In this document: piece by piece, positions 22,162 through 33,000 of the stretch
How the letters are laid out: every line of letters starts with the position of its first letter
Numbering within the stretch: position 1 is the first letter of the stretch
NCBI RefSeq assembly: GCF_000165395.2
Contig: NC_010575.1
Coordinates: 729,001 to 793,000, forward strand
Length of the DNA stretch: 64,000 nucleotides
DNA from: Babesia bovis T2Bo
Lineage: Eukaryota > Apicomplexa > Aconoidasida > Piroplasmida > Babesiidae
Direction of reading: 5' to 3'
The notes under the pieces: generated by a model
What the model saw: only the letters and a program-made list of their open reading frames with translations
Told to the model about the DNA's origin: nothing
Database searches by the model: none
Position numbers and translations under genes: made by a program

Positions 22162-23399
22162 ATGATGGATAGTGAATCTGGTTCTGAGTCAAAGTACTAC
22201 TTTGACGTCACTGAGAAGCAGTGGTGGGTACTGCCACCTGGCCACTCCGAGTGGGTGGTCCTGCCTCTTGACGACGCCATTAATTTGGGTTTACATGATG
22301 CTGTTTTGGAGAGTCAGTGCACCTTTGTGGAGTCCACTGTTGATGAGTACAAGGCTGCAGTGTCCTCGGTTGATGAGTCTACGTTGGAAGTCTCTGGCAC
22401 AGAGTGCCCAGTTGAGTCGGTTGATGATCAATGTGCAACGGTCCAAGACACTGCTGAGTCTTCTGCTAATCAGTCGTTGCCAGATACTGTATATGACGAT
22501 ATTATAAATCCTGAATCTCTGCCATCTATTCAATTTGGCAAATCCCTGGATTCATTTTTGATAGAGGGGTCATGTTCACCTGACGACGATTCAAGTCGTT
22601 CTGAGGTTCCTGACGGCGCTCCTCTTCGTTTTACTAAGACGCGTCTTGATCTTGGTGATAATTTGCCTGATACTTTAGTTCATTCTCAATCTGATGGTAA
22701 GGAGTACCCTGTTAATTGGGCCAACATGGATTCTAATTCGTCGGTTACTAATGACAGTAACGCTGAGATGCCAGCGCAAAGCTTTAGTGTGGCGGATCAG
22801 TTAAACAGTTTGATTGAGGACAGTTCCAATCGTCGTTCTAATGTTGCGTCATCACCTGATGTGATTAAGCACGAGTCATTTGTTCGTACTGCTGTACGTC
22901 AGGCTACTATGCGTCACGCGACTCGCAATGAGACGGGTGGTCTTGGTGATTACATTCGTGAGGTTGCTGCGGAGCGTGAGCGTATGCAGAAAGAGGGTAT
23001 GTGTTCTATGTTATTATATATACTTTGCAGCGGCAGCTCCTGCTACGGAAGTGCCGTCCGGCGGACGTTACGAGCGTATGAAGGAGCGAGCTAGGACGTT
23101 GGCTGCGATATCTGTGACTCATGAGGACATTAGTGCTCGGAGCATGACCTCTGGTGAACATCGTCAAAGTATACTGCGTGACCTTCGTAATGACGGTATG
23201 TTGTGGTTAATGTGTTTTACACATTGCAGTGATTGGGAGTGAGATTGACTCTAACCCTGAGGGTGTTGCTTTTGACGTATCATCTGAATCTGAGGCAGAT
23301 TCTGAATTGGTGCAGCAGGACAGTTTACAGCCCTTGATGTCGCAGCGTGTGTCCTTTCGTCGTGGTACTACATACTCTGGGTTTGATCCCTCTGGGTGA
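22162..23399 (+). CDS. Acidic Ser/Asp-rich protein of unknown function
   Basis: Three exons (22162-22996, 23031-23195, 23230-23399) with two 34-nt introns encode 389 residues. The N-terminus (FDVTEKQWWVLPPGHSEW) holds closely spaced Trp and Pro residues and vaguely recalls a WW-type module, but it does not fit that consensus. The middle is disordered in appearance and rich in Ser, Asp, Glu and Val. The C-terminal third has a basic helical stretch (YIREVAAERERMQK, then RMKERARTLAAI). No signal peptide or transmembrane segment is present. I do not recognise the family; a nuclear or cytosolic regulatory protein is a guess only. Confidence 0.7.
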
Positions 23400-23578
23400 T
23401 GTCACCGTTTCGTATATATCGCATGGCAGAAGGCTGGCTTATGTTGCGTCCATGTGTACAGCCACTTCGTTTCGCGGTGCTGCCAGGTCTGCTCTGTACT
23501 TTAGTGGTTTATACTTTGTTCGACACAGTATAATCCATTGTTGTTAATTATTTATATCTGTGTGTACTATATATAACT

Positions 23579-24815
23579 ATGTCGCGTAGTAAGCGTCGTA
23601 CTTTAGGTCTCTCTTCTCTCGAGTATGAGGAGGGTGTGATCCTTGAGCGAATATTTCAATTGGCTCACCGTAATCGGTGTGCAACATGTTTGTTGAAAGT
23701 GGGTGTATAAGTTGCTGATTACACATTTTTTGTAGAAACCGACATTTGTGGATCAGGACCGTCTGGAGTTGTTGTGTGACACTTGTGTTCGTCGCTGTCC
23801 GTACAAGCTTCACATTGGTCACGACCACATTTCTAAGGTGTTACTAGAGCGTTTGGAATCAGTTTACGATCGCAAATCAGGTCACCATCGCAGCGGTGGT
23901 CACAAATCTGAGCATAAGAAGCACGGTTCTCATCGGCGCAATCGTTCAATATCATCTTCTGATCGTGGCGCATCACCTCGTCGTGTAGAATCCCATCATA
24001 GACGTAGTGCCTATAGCAAGAAACATGTTAAATCATTTGAGAGTGCGACTACAGAAGAGAGTTTGGAGCGTTATGGTGGTAGATCAGGTTGGCCTGAGCA
24101 CTCCGGTATGGTAACACCACCTACCAAGGGCCGCCAGAGATCAAAGCCGGGCTGTCCAGTTGACGAGGACTTATTCGACTCTCGTCAACATCGTTACTAC
24201 CGTGATGATGACACCGGGGTCAGGTACCCTGGTAACGACCCTGTTGATACCTCGGGTCACTACATGCAACCTCACAGGGGCGATCATCGTTCTGAATATC
24301 GAAATGCACCATTCGTACCGCGGGAAGCTCCCAGGTTACACCGTGACCCCTATGGTTACGACATCCCCGTTGTTGACGACATGCCGGGTATGAACGGTAT
24401 TATGATGAAGGGTTGCCCCGTTAGACAGGAGGAATCAATACAGGGTCCTGGAATGCCTGTTGGTAATCCTCGTGGTTACAGGGCGCCATTAGCGGACGTC
24501 CGCAAGCCTGCTGAGATTCCTCGTGGTGGATACCAGGTTGGCATTGATTACAAGATGCCACAGCGGTTACCTGCCGTTAGGGCTGAAGCTCCTTCATCTC
24601 GTGGAGTCCCTGGTAGCAATCCCTTTGCTTCCAGTATAGCTCGTGACTGCGGTTCAACATCAAGGCTTGACATGACATCTATGCGATTGGCGTTACCAGA
24701 ATCTGGTTCTGTACCGGTTTCTAGGATTGGGTATGACAAGTACTCCCGGGTTTCATCTCAGCTTCCTGGCGTTTCATCTTACGGCGGGTTATATGACCGT
24801 CGTGGGCGACACTAG
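23579..24815 (+). CDS. Divergent ArfGAP-like zinc-finger protein with disordered tail
   Basis: Two exons (23579-23698, 23736-24815) with a 37-nt intron encode 399 residues. The start is the ATG followed by a basic SRSKRR stretch. Residues ~20-75 contain a CX2C-X16-CX2C zinc finger (CATC, then CDTC) followed by HDHISKV, the spacing and trailing motif of ArfGAP domains. The Trp that usually sits between the Cys pairs and the catalytic Arg after the finger (CSGIHR) are not found; the sequence there is CVRRCPYKL. Catalytic GTPase activation is therefore doubtful. The remaining ~320 residues are rich in Arg, Ser, His, Gly and Pro, probably disordered. In the family the domain acts on Arf GTPases in vesicle traffic or, in AGFG proteins, near nuclear pores. 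Confidence 0.65.
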
Positions 24816-24872
24816 TGTGTCGTCTTAGAAATCTCGATTCATATTACACACTTATGTTTAATATAGTATTTC

Positions 24873-27218
24873 ATGATGACAGTGTGTGATATATCTGTAG
24901 TTTTGGGTGCTGGGTTATTATCTTGTCCTAGTGAGTGTCCCTATTGGTCTCAGAGTGCTGTATGGAAGGGTGTTGGTGTTTGTACTACTAAGGATCGCTG
25001 TAGTGTCTATAACCCGTTACTATCATATGCTGACGAGCGTACTAAGGTGTGTCTACCTTGTTCTGTGTATGGTTGTTCTTCTTGTACTTATTCCAATTCG
25101 GTTGCATTCACAGATTCTGATTCCTTGGTTTTACCGGATATTTGTTTGAGGTGTGCTCCTGGTTATCGTATGCAAGATGGTGGTAATGGTTGTTACCTCG
25201 TTGAGAGTTCGTTATGGTCTCGTTCATTTTATGCTATCGTTGCTGCTGTCTTAGTATGTTTACTTGGTCTTGCTCTTCGTATGGCATTACGTCCATCTCA
25301 GTTAGAGGCTAACATTCGTCGTTATCGTGATGCTCTGAAGTCTCAAAAGATTGGCAATTGGTCTGATTCTTTAGCTTCTGGATTCTTTCGGTCACTGATC
25401 GATCTTTGTTCCGTTGACGTATCTGGTGTTGGCGTGATACTATATTTCCGTTTTTTAGTTTTTATGGGCGGTATTATATTCTTCATGCTTGTTATGACGA
25501 TTGCTCACGCCCACATACCATGTTCTGATATGATTCGTTCTTTTAGTGCACCTTTTAGTTTGGACAAGCCTGGTGAGATGCTGGAGGCTCGCTCATGGTT
25601 AGACCTGTTTAAGCCAAAGGGCTATTTGGGACTAAAGGACCACTTACGTAACTTCAAGTACGTTGATGACGCCATTGAGTGGAGTGTAGGTCAGTATGCT
25701 GACGACACAGCTCGTGTGATGCGTGTGCTTTATCTTTGTGTTATGGGTTCAACTATAGTATTTGCTATATATCAGCGTGACTTTCTAAAGGAATACTTCC
25801 GTGAGCACGTTCGTACTCAGTATTTTACTTTAATGCTAGATCGTGTACCTCCGTTACATTCCTTGGAGGAATTTGTTCACGGTGCTACTGGTGTCCGTCC
25901 CAAGTCAGTTGCTGTTGTTTATGACCTTGGCGATCTTCCTGAGGGCATGGACAAGTTACTAGACGGCTTGGAAGAGGAGGGCGGCAGCGGTGGCGTATAT
26001 GTTAACCTTGATATGTCAGATCAACATCGCTTGTTATTGCGTGACTTGCAGCCTAGCGGATCAGCCTTTGCTGTATTTAACTCCCGTCAGGATATGCACC
26101 GTGCGATGAAGACCTTGGAGCATAATGGCATTTGCGATTCCCGGATATGTGAGATAGAGCCTGAGGATGTGATGTGGTTTAACCTTCATGGTCCAGAGCT
26201 TCAGTTTGGCCACAGTCTTGGGGTGACATTCTGTATCTGCTTAGCTCAATTATTATGGACCTTTGTCTTCTTTTTACCTTATGCTGCTTATAAGTTACAT
26301 TCTGATTCTACTGATTTTTTTGAATGTCTTTGGTTATCTTGGTTTGCTTCTATTGGCAATTCATTGGTTGGTACTGCTATTCAGGTTGGTACTTCCAGGA
26401 TATCATTTGTCAATCGTGAGCATTCTGAATCCTACTTAATGTGGATCTCCGCATTTATGCAGTTGATCAATGTAGGTTGCAACTTGTTATTGGCCCATTT
26501 GGTTAACTACGGTGGTCGTTACAAGGTAGTATCTATGGTTAAGGACTACCTCCTTTACATGCGTACTCCTACATTTCGTGTTGGTGAGGAGGTTTCTATA
26601 TCCCAAAGTCTCAATTCCTTTATGAAAGGCGTTTTGCTATCGATACCACTGATGACTTTTCTATGTATCTATTATGCCATGCCTATATTAAAGTTGTTAT
26701 TCCTACTATCTGCTGACCTTGGCGAGACTGAAACTAGTCGTCTGGTTCGTGGTTCTAAATTTACTTTACCTGATCGTTACTGTACCTCTATTGTGTATCT
26801 AACATCTTGTTTATTATTACAATTTGTTATAGAGAGCAAGTTACAGGCTGTTACCTTATCATTATGTTTATTGGCTTCTTGTATTTTGCACTATGTTACT
26901 GATGGTTACTTGTTATTTTACAAGTGCAGGTCAACTCGCATTTCAGGTTTCGGTTCATTTTACAATGCTTTGCTTCTTTGGTCGTTACCTACGGGTTTAC
27001 TTGCTATATGCCCCTCTTATTGGCGTTGGCGTGCTGCTAATGGTCGTTTATCTACTATTATCATTATTTTCTGTGCTCACATGTTATTTTACCATTGCTT
27101 TATGCGTCATGCTTATGGTAAACGTTGGCGTTTTGACGTTTCTGAGCATAACACTTCAAATTCAGATTACACTATGGGTAATCCTGTGTACACTCTTCGT
27201 CGATTGGTTCCATCTTAG
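24873..27218 (+). CDS. CSC1/OSCA/TMEM63-type membrane channel with Cys-rich ectodomain
   Basis: A single uninterrupted exon of 781 residues. After a short hydrophobic leader (VVLGAGLLS) comes a ~85-residue region with about a dozen Cys (CPSECPYW, CLPCSVYGCSSC, CLRCAPGY), resembling furin-like or EGF-like modules facing outside the cytosol. A first transmembrane segment (FYAIVAAVLVCLLGLAL) follows. The large middle part has the cytosolic domain of the 10-TM OSCA/TMEM63 family, including an RRM-like GSAFAVFNSRQDMHRAM and then DVMWFNL, the counterpart of the conserved DVxWxNL. Several more membrane spans complete the C-terminal half. Family members are osmotically or mechanically gated cation channels. 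The absence of introns is unusual among its neighbours. Confidence 0.8.
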   Translation: MMTVCDISVVLGAGLLSCPSECPYWSQSAVWKGVGVCTTKDRCSVYNPLLSYADERTKVCLPCSVYGCSSCTYSNSVAFTDSDSLVLPDICLRCAPGYRMQDGGNGCYLVESSLWSRSFYAIVAAVLVCLLGLALRMALRPSQLEANIRRYRDALKSQKIGNWSDSLASGFFRSLIDLCSVDVSGVGVILYFRFLVFMGGIIFFMLVMTIAHAHIPCSDMIRSFSAPFSLDKPGEMLEARSWLDLFKPKGYLGLKDHLRNFKYVDDAIEWSVGQYADDTARVMRVLYLCVMGSTIVFAIYQRDFLKEYFREHVRTQYFTLMLDRVPPLHSLEEFVHGATGVRPKSVAVVYDLGDLPEGMDKLLDGLEEEGGSGGVYVNLDMSDQHRLLLRDLQPSGSAFAVFNSRQDMHRAMKTLEHNGICDSRICEIEPEDVMWFNLHGPELQFGHSLGVTFCICLAQLLWTFVFFLPYAAYKLHSDSTDFFECLWLSWFASIGNSLVGTAIQVGTSRISFVNREHSESYLMWISAFMQLINVGCNLLLAHLVNYGGRYKVVSMVKDYLLYMRTPTFRVGEEVSISQSLNSFMKGVLLSIPLMTFLCIYYAMPILKLLFLLSADLGETETSRLVRGSKFTLPDRYCTSIVYLTSCLLLQFVIESKLQAVTLSLCLLASCILHYVTDGYLLFYKCRSTRISGFGSFYNALLLWSLPTGLLAICPSYWRWRAANGRLSTIIIIFCAHMLFYHCFMRHAYGKRWRFDVSEHNTSNSDYTMGNPVYTLRRLVPS

Positions 27219-27357
27219 TTACCGAAAATGGTAATTTATGGCCCTACCCCGCCAATGTGCGGGATCGTACTATTTTAACACTGGCATTAATATATTTGTC
27301 ACAGTTGTTCATATGTATTGCTGGGCTTGAGTAGAACCCCTAACTTCACACTGCTTA

Positions 27358-28284
27358 CTAGTTCTTCAAAAATTCGAGTGGCAAATCTCGTTTTTCTTTA
27401 TGTTGCTTCATTAGTTTTACCATTTCATGTTGTTGCGGTTCGCTGAATTCATCAAATCGTTTTACCGATTCTATTTGTGTAGCATCTATTTTCGGGTGTC
27501 CTACTATAACGGTATCCCACCACCTTTCTTCTGTTTTTTCTATTGATATGATTAACCTGGTTCTATCTTCTACACTCCACATTGACTCATCTGCGTTAAT
27601 TTGGTATGGGAATTCACCTTCTATAATAGTTTCATTGCCGATGTAAAGTATCATGCTATTTCGTTTAAGTTGTAAATTCACTTCCTTAGGTGCCAGATGT
27701 TCCTTGGTTACTATTTCAATGGTCAGATCCGTACCTGTTTGTGCCCAGCAGTATACGTTATTAACTCCTCCATTCCACGTATTAAGTGTGTATTTATTCG
27801 TAAGTAATTCCAGGGCAGTACCAGATACGTTTGGTACTTTCGGTAGGTCTTCATCTATGACACAAGGTTTTGGTTCTACACTTCTAGGTGCCTGTTCTGT
27901 GGACTGCGATATAACACTTGTTGGTCCCGGTAACTTTGTAGTGGGTGCCACTTTGTTATCAATATGCTTATTTCCCACTACATGTACCTTTTTCTTGGTC
28001 ATTATAGATTCTTCCTGTTGCAAGAGATAAGGTTGATTTCTTTGTCGGTATATATCAAGGTACTTATCATTGATATGCATGATAAGTTCCTTGATATATC
28101 CCGGTTTGAACCCTCTTTGGTTAACTGTTTTATCTATTCCATACTTTTTCATTTGTTCATCGCTTATTTGTGTATGGTAGAAATCAGTTTGTGTGCACAG
28201 GAATCCAAAGAATGCATCTAGTAGTTCTTCTATATTATTGAAGTTCCTTGCTGCCATATGCATGACATTGTTGAATTCCTTCAT
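27358..28284 (-). CDS. NudC family chaperone-like protein
   Basis: One exon of 308 residues if translation begins at the ATG at 28284. The frame stays open further upstream to an in-frame TGA near 28340, and an acceptor-like TTTAG lies there, so a short extra 5' exon is possible. The N-terminus (FNNIEELLDAFFGFLCTQTDFY) matches the NudC N-terminal domain. A CS domain follows about 150 residues later: YCWAQTGTDLTIEI, LYIGNETIIEGEFPY, ADESMWSVED and IISIEKTEERWWD, the last being the NudC Trp-Trp signature. The C-terminus is a charged helix. NudC proteins bind Hsp90 and dynein-associated clients, stabilising WD40 proteins. It lies 89 bp downstream of the E2 gene on the same strand. Confidence 0.9.
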   Translation of the reverse strand: MKEFNNVMHMAARNFNNIEELLDAFFGFLCTQTDFYHTQISDEQMKKYGIDKTVNQRGFKPGYIKELIMHINDKYLDIYRQRNQPYLLQQEESIMTKKKVHVVGNKHIDNKVAPTTKLPGPTSVISQSTEQAPRSVEPKPCVIDEDLPKVPNVSGTALELLTNKYTLNTWNGGVNNVYCWAQTGTDLTIEIVTKEHLAPKEVNLQLKRNSMILYIGNETIIEGEFPYQINADESMWSVEDRTRLIISIEKTEERWWDTVIVGHPKIDATQIESVKRFDEFSEPQQHEMVKLMKQHKEKRDLPLEFLKN

Positions 28285-28373
28285 CTTGTTTGGTATGATA
28301 GGATCAATGTCTAGACTATACAACTCCTCTTCACTAAATCAGGTAGTTTCCTGGTGAGTCGATATAAACAAGC

Positions 28374-28960
28374 CTAATCACTTAGGTCATGTCCTTCTGC
28401 CTGTGACTCTGCTACTGCTAAACTTTCCTCTACGGTTTCCTTCACCTTTCTGATATATTCAGTTCTATTTTCTTCGAACATAACTGCAGCTTCTCTGTTA
28501 GCTGGGCTTTTGTTGTTTGGATCTGTTAGTAGTGACTGTATAGAGGTCAGTATTGCGCATACGTCGAAAACCGGGCTCCACTCTCTGTCTAGTATATCCA
28601 GGCATATACTTCCGTCTTGGTATACGTTTGGGTGGTATACCCTCGTAATGAATTTGACTACTGGCGGCCTATGTGGGTAGTTGTTTGGGAATTTAAGTGA
28701 GAGTGTGAATATTCCTGATGGTGTTATTTCATTCTGTCCAGTACCTACCTCCTTCCCACTCTGTGTTTTCTGGTCCCAGTATTACTGCTTGCCACTGGAA
28801 TATATCTCCTTCCACTGGGCTTGCGCATACTGTTTCTGGCAGTTCTTGCCTCAGCTTCCGCAGGTCCAGCAATAGTCTTTTTCTCTGGGTTAACTATTAA
28901 ATCATGTTACACATGTTTTGAATGTGTTTTTATACGGACACTTACCGCTTCTGAGCTCAT
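28374..28960 (-). CDS. Rad6-like ubiquitin-conjugating enzyme E2
   Basis: Three exons (28960-28946, 28884-28749, 28714-28374) encode 163 residues. The first exon is only 15 bp (MSSEA) and is followed by a 61-nt intron; the second intron is 34 nt. The UBC fold is complete: [14 protein letters not shown] helix, [27 protein letters not shown], the HPN motif and active-site Cys in [15 protein letters not shown], then [19 protein letters not shown]. These segments are most like Rad6/UBE2A-B, which ubiquitinate histone H2B and PCNA with a RING partner. The ~15 C-terminal residues ([14 protein letters not shown]) extend beyond the core. The 5' end faces the PPIL4-like gene across 79 bp. Confidence 0.92.
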
Positions 28961-29039
28961 GTGTTGGTGTTATGTATTAGATAATGTGACTGTTGTACTT
29001 TATGTGTGGCAGTATACATTGTTATTGTATATTAAGATA

Positions 29040-29925
29040 ATGGATTCCATTGTTTCTTCTGACCAGAAGCAGCTAGCTCGTGAGTTTTTGGATTTGGAGG
29101 AGCTTCATTCTCGGGAGGCTAGGTCTCGTGCTGTAGTACTTGAGATTCTTGGTGACATTCCTGATGCTGACGTCGCTCCTCCGAAGAATGTCTTATTCGT
29201 CTGCAAGTTGAATCCTGTGACTGAGGCTGATGACTTGAAGTTGATATTTTCGAGGTGTGTGATATGGCGTTAGCATATAGAGTGCCTTAGGTTTGGTCCT
29301 GTGGTTAGTTGTGATGTGATTCGTGACTACAAGACTGGGGACTCACTTCAGTATGCCTTTGTAGAATTTGAATCTGAAGACAGTTGCAATGACGCATACT
29401 TTCGTATGCAGAACGTTTTGATTGACGACCGTCGGTATGTTTGTTTTTGATAGTTCCATTTTCTGCAGGATCCATGTTGACTTTTGTCAATCTGTATCTG
29501 GTTTTTGGAAGCGCTTCAAGGATAATCAAAGATTCAGTCGTATTTCTAAGATGGCTGGATCCACTTCACATCGCAAGTCGCCTACAAGGCCAATATCGCG
29601 TGATATTCCAGGGGACAGGACTGTTGATCGATCAACAAGTGGCTCACCTGGTAGACATCAACGCTCACGTAGCACTTCAGAGGAACTAAAGCGTACTCGT
29701 TACCATCGGGATAGGTACCGACGTGTATCACCTGATCGCAGGCGTAGTCGTCGTGAGCGTTCCTTCAGTATATCACCTGATCGCAAGCGTACTCGCTATC
29801 GTCATCGTAGTAGCTCTTTTGACCCTAGTCCTCGAGGACGTAGGTCGGGTCGTTACCGCAGCAGATCTCGCAGCAAATCTCCTGGGCGCAAGCGCAGCCG
29901 TCATCGCCACGACCGTCGCAGTTAA
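29040..29925 (+). CDS. PPIL4-like RRM/SR protein lacking the cyclophilin domain
   Basis: Three exons (29040-29254, 29291-29434, 29469-29925) with introns of 36 and 34 nt encode 271 residues. Residues 30-145 are very close to the central part of PPIL4-type cyclophilins: a [18 protein letters not shown] linker, then an RRM with [10 protein letters not shown] (RNP2) and YAFVEFES (RNP1), ending [13 protein letters not shown]. The peptidyl-prolyl isomerase domain that should precede this is missing. Upstream lies the divergent E2 gene, so it cannot be an unseen exon nearby. The C-terminal 120 residues are a typical RS domain (many RS, SP and RYR dipeptides). It is likely a nuclear spliceosome-associated RNA-binding protein. 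Confidence 0.88.
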
Positions 29926-30060
29926 TTGGTTTTTGTACTATTAATATATATCGGAGTAGTTGGATGTATATATCTAACCTTAAGCGCGGGTATATAGTCC
30001 CATTGTAATTAAATCTAGAAATTACGATAGTATCTTAATTTTCGTTGTGCTCTCCTACTT

Positions 30061-33000
30061 TTATTCTATGTAATCTGTTTGTTTTGCGATAATATGGTTA
30101 TTCTGTTGCATGAGTCCTGCTAGTTTAAACAGCCTGATATCTTCTGGTGTCGTCTGGTATTCATTGATCACTTTCCCTACAATCTCTTTCAAGCTCTCGA
30201 CAATATCCTCTGGTAGTGTTGCATCGACTTTAATTTTCATATTTCCCGTATATGGCCCAGGTCCTTTATAAATGCACTTCATTCTGTATTTCAATTCATC
30301 TGGTGGTACTATTGCCTCGTTTTCGTTTATGGATACTGGCACTATTTCGCTATCTTGTGTTGCATCCTGATTCATGACACGTCTAGGTAACTTCCATCCT
30401 CGGAAGTCAACTTCATATTTTGGGTTATCCGATACTATATCCATTGACAACCTATCCATATCACTTTGTGGTATATCGTATAGCTGTAGATAGAGGTACC
30501 ACCTCAGTAGCTTAATGGGTGTAACTTTAATACTCAGTGCATTTTGCATGATATCTATTAGTACCCTATGGCATAGATTCGGTATAACTTCAATGGCATT
30601 ACATGCTCTCATCATGAGCATGTTTCCTACATTCTTGACTCCAGTGTACTTTGCCATCTTAATTGCCAGCAATATATCGTTAATATCCTCCAGTGAGAGC
30701 GTGTGCTTGAATATATTTAGTAGCTTGAGATATACTTCCCATGTTTCATCGTGTCTCACTCCTAGTTCAGCTGCCACTGTGAGTACAAATGTCAAAGTTT
30801 CCAGTGGGTAATCCAGTGCTTCTGCATTGAGTCCCTGTATCTGTATATATGAGTAATCCGTGATATCATGGAATATCTGTTGGAATATATGGCATAGTTG
30901 CTTTTTGTTGAGTCCAGTATTGAAATGTTTCAGCAAGGTCACTGCCTGTTTCAGTATCCTTGGTTTTGGTGATTTCATGGTTACAAACTGATCGTACATC
31001 CTAGATATAAAACCCTGGTTAATCTGTAGTCGTGCCTCCCTATCATTTCCAGATGTTGCTTCTTTGTACACTTCCATTATATCCAGCCACTGTTCAGCTT
31101 TTAGGTCCCACTTTGCTTGTATGATACTATCGTATGCTTGTAGTAGCATTTCATGTTCAATTTCTGTTTTTGGTCTAATTGTTCGTAACACTGCCATTGC
31201 AGTTGCTGAGTGTGGTTTGAATTGTGGCACTGCTATTTGTAGCTTCTTAACAAGATCTTGGTATTCCATGGTCATATCACACCAGCTCAGGCATTTCATG
31301 AGGCTGGTGATATAGTGGTGGTACCTTGACCTAACAGCTTGTATTTTCATTTGTCTATCCATTTTCAGGTACATTAAATCTTCCCACTGCATTGATATTA
31401 GATCTTCTTCATCATCCATTTCTTCTGTTGTTCTTCCATATTCCCATTTATCGGTGTCTACATCACTTTGTTTACAATGTGTCTCTATAGTCTTTATATT
31501 AGCCTTGTTAAGGAACGGGTCTCTCCATGGTTGTCTTAAATTGTATATAAGTTCTGGGTGTATAGGTTCCTCGGCAGTGTTACCACTATCTTCTGGTGAC
31601 GCCGCGATCTTACCTTCTTGTGTAAGCTGCTCTAGCATACGCCCCGGTTCGTAGTGCAGTATATTTTGGTATCCGTGTGGAAACGTCGGTGAAACTTGTA
31701 CCTGTCCCGGTTTTGGTATTTTCAGTTTAAGATAATCCCTTTTGTATATCTGCATGAACTTGTTCATGAATACCTTGTTGAGGCACTGTGGATGTTGTGC
31801 GAGCAGTGATAGGGTCCTTGCTGCAGTTTCAAAATCCATCCATGGTTTACTTTCGGGTTTCACTGCGATATTTCCCAGATCAATATCAACCATGCGCTCT
31901 ATATGTGCTGCTACAGTTTGTATGAACTTGTAGAATACCTTCCTGGGTAGCGTGTGTATATATTCCAGGTTAATAGCAGTTGCTATAAGGTACTTCGGCC
32001 TCATTTCAGTCATTAACTTCAGTGTGAGTACTATAATGGCATCCACTATGCCCTGGATGCCATTTCGTACATTCCACGCTGACAGTGCTGCTGAGACTGT
32101 AGCTAGCAACACATCATCCACATGGCACATTCTGTGGGTTCCTATGCTTATATCCGTTATACCTAGTTTCAATCTTTGTATTTCCAATTCTAATCCATGT
32201 TCTATCGTTTCTAGCATTTTTTTCATTCGCTGTTCCTTGAATATATCTGATGCGTATGTTTTGATTAACTTTTGTGACCTTACTAATGCCACTACTGCAT
32301 TTAGTATGTTAAATCGGTGCTTTAAACTTCCCATATTATCCATACTCCTTGGGAACTGCGCGTCCTTATCAAACTTTGGGAACCCCTGTGAGTTTGGGAA
32401 TAGGAACATCATGAACCTATCGAATATCCCTGTTATTTCTGGTTGCGGTTCTCTATCAATTTTGTCAAATATATCAAATAGCTTGAGTACATCTTCTAGG
32501 CATTCCGCTTTATTGAGATACTCCAAGGTTTGTATATCCTCTGGGAGCATGAGGTAGTAGTGCAGGTATCCCTTGATAAACTCCGTATGATCCACTGTTT
32601 GTGACTGGATCTTATTTAGTGATTCCTGATCCCCGGGTACTACGTAGCCCAATTTTACATTGTTACCTGATATGTTATATTTAATTTCTAGTGTATCCTT
32701 TATACTAGACTCTGCCTTTTTCATTTGCTTGTACTTGTCCCATGGGTTATATGGGTTCAGTGCCAGCAACATCTCAAGTTGCCGTTGTCTATCCTTGGAT
32801 TTAAGCTCTAACTCCCACTGGTTGTTTGACATGTCTATATTGAGTACGACAGACTTTATGTCGGATGTAACCTCACTGGTCACTCCATCTATATTACTCA
32901 GCAGCCTATCTACTCGTATGGATTCTAATCTAGATTCAAGTTCATGTGCATCCTTTTGTTTATCACTGGATAGTATCCTATCCTCTATAGTACTTGGTAC

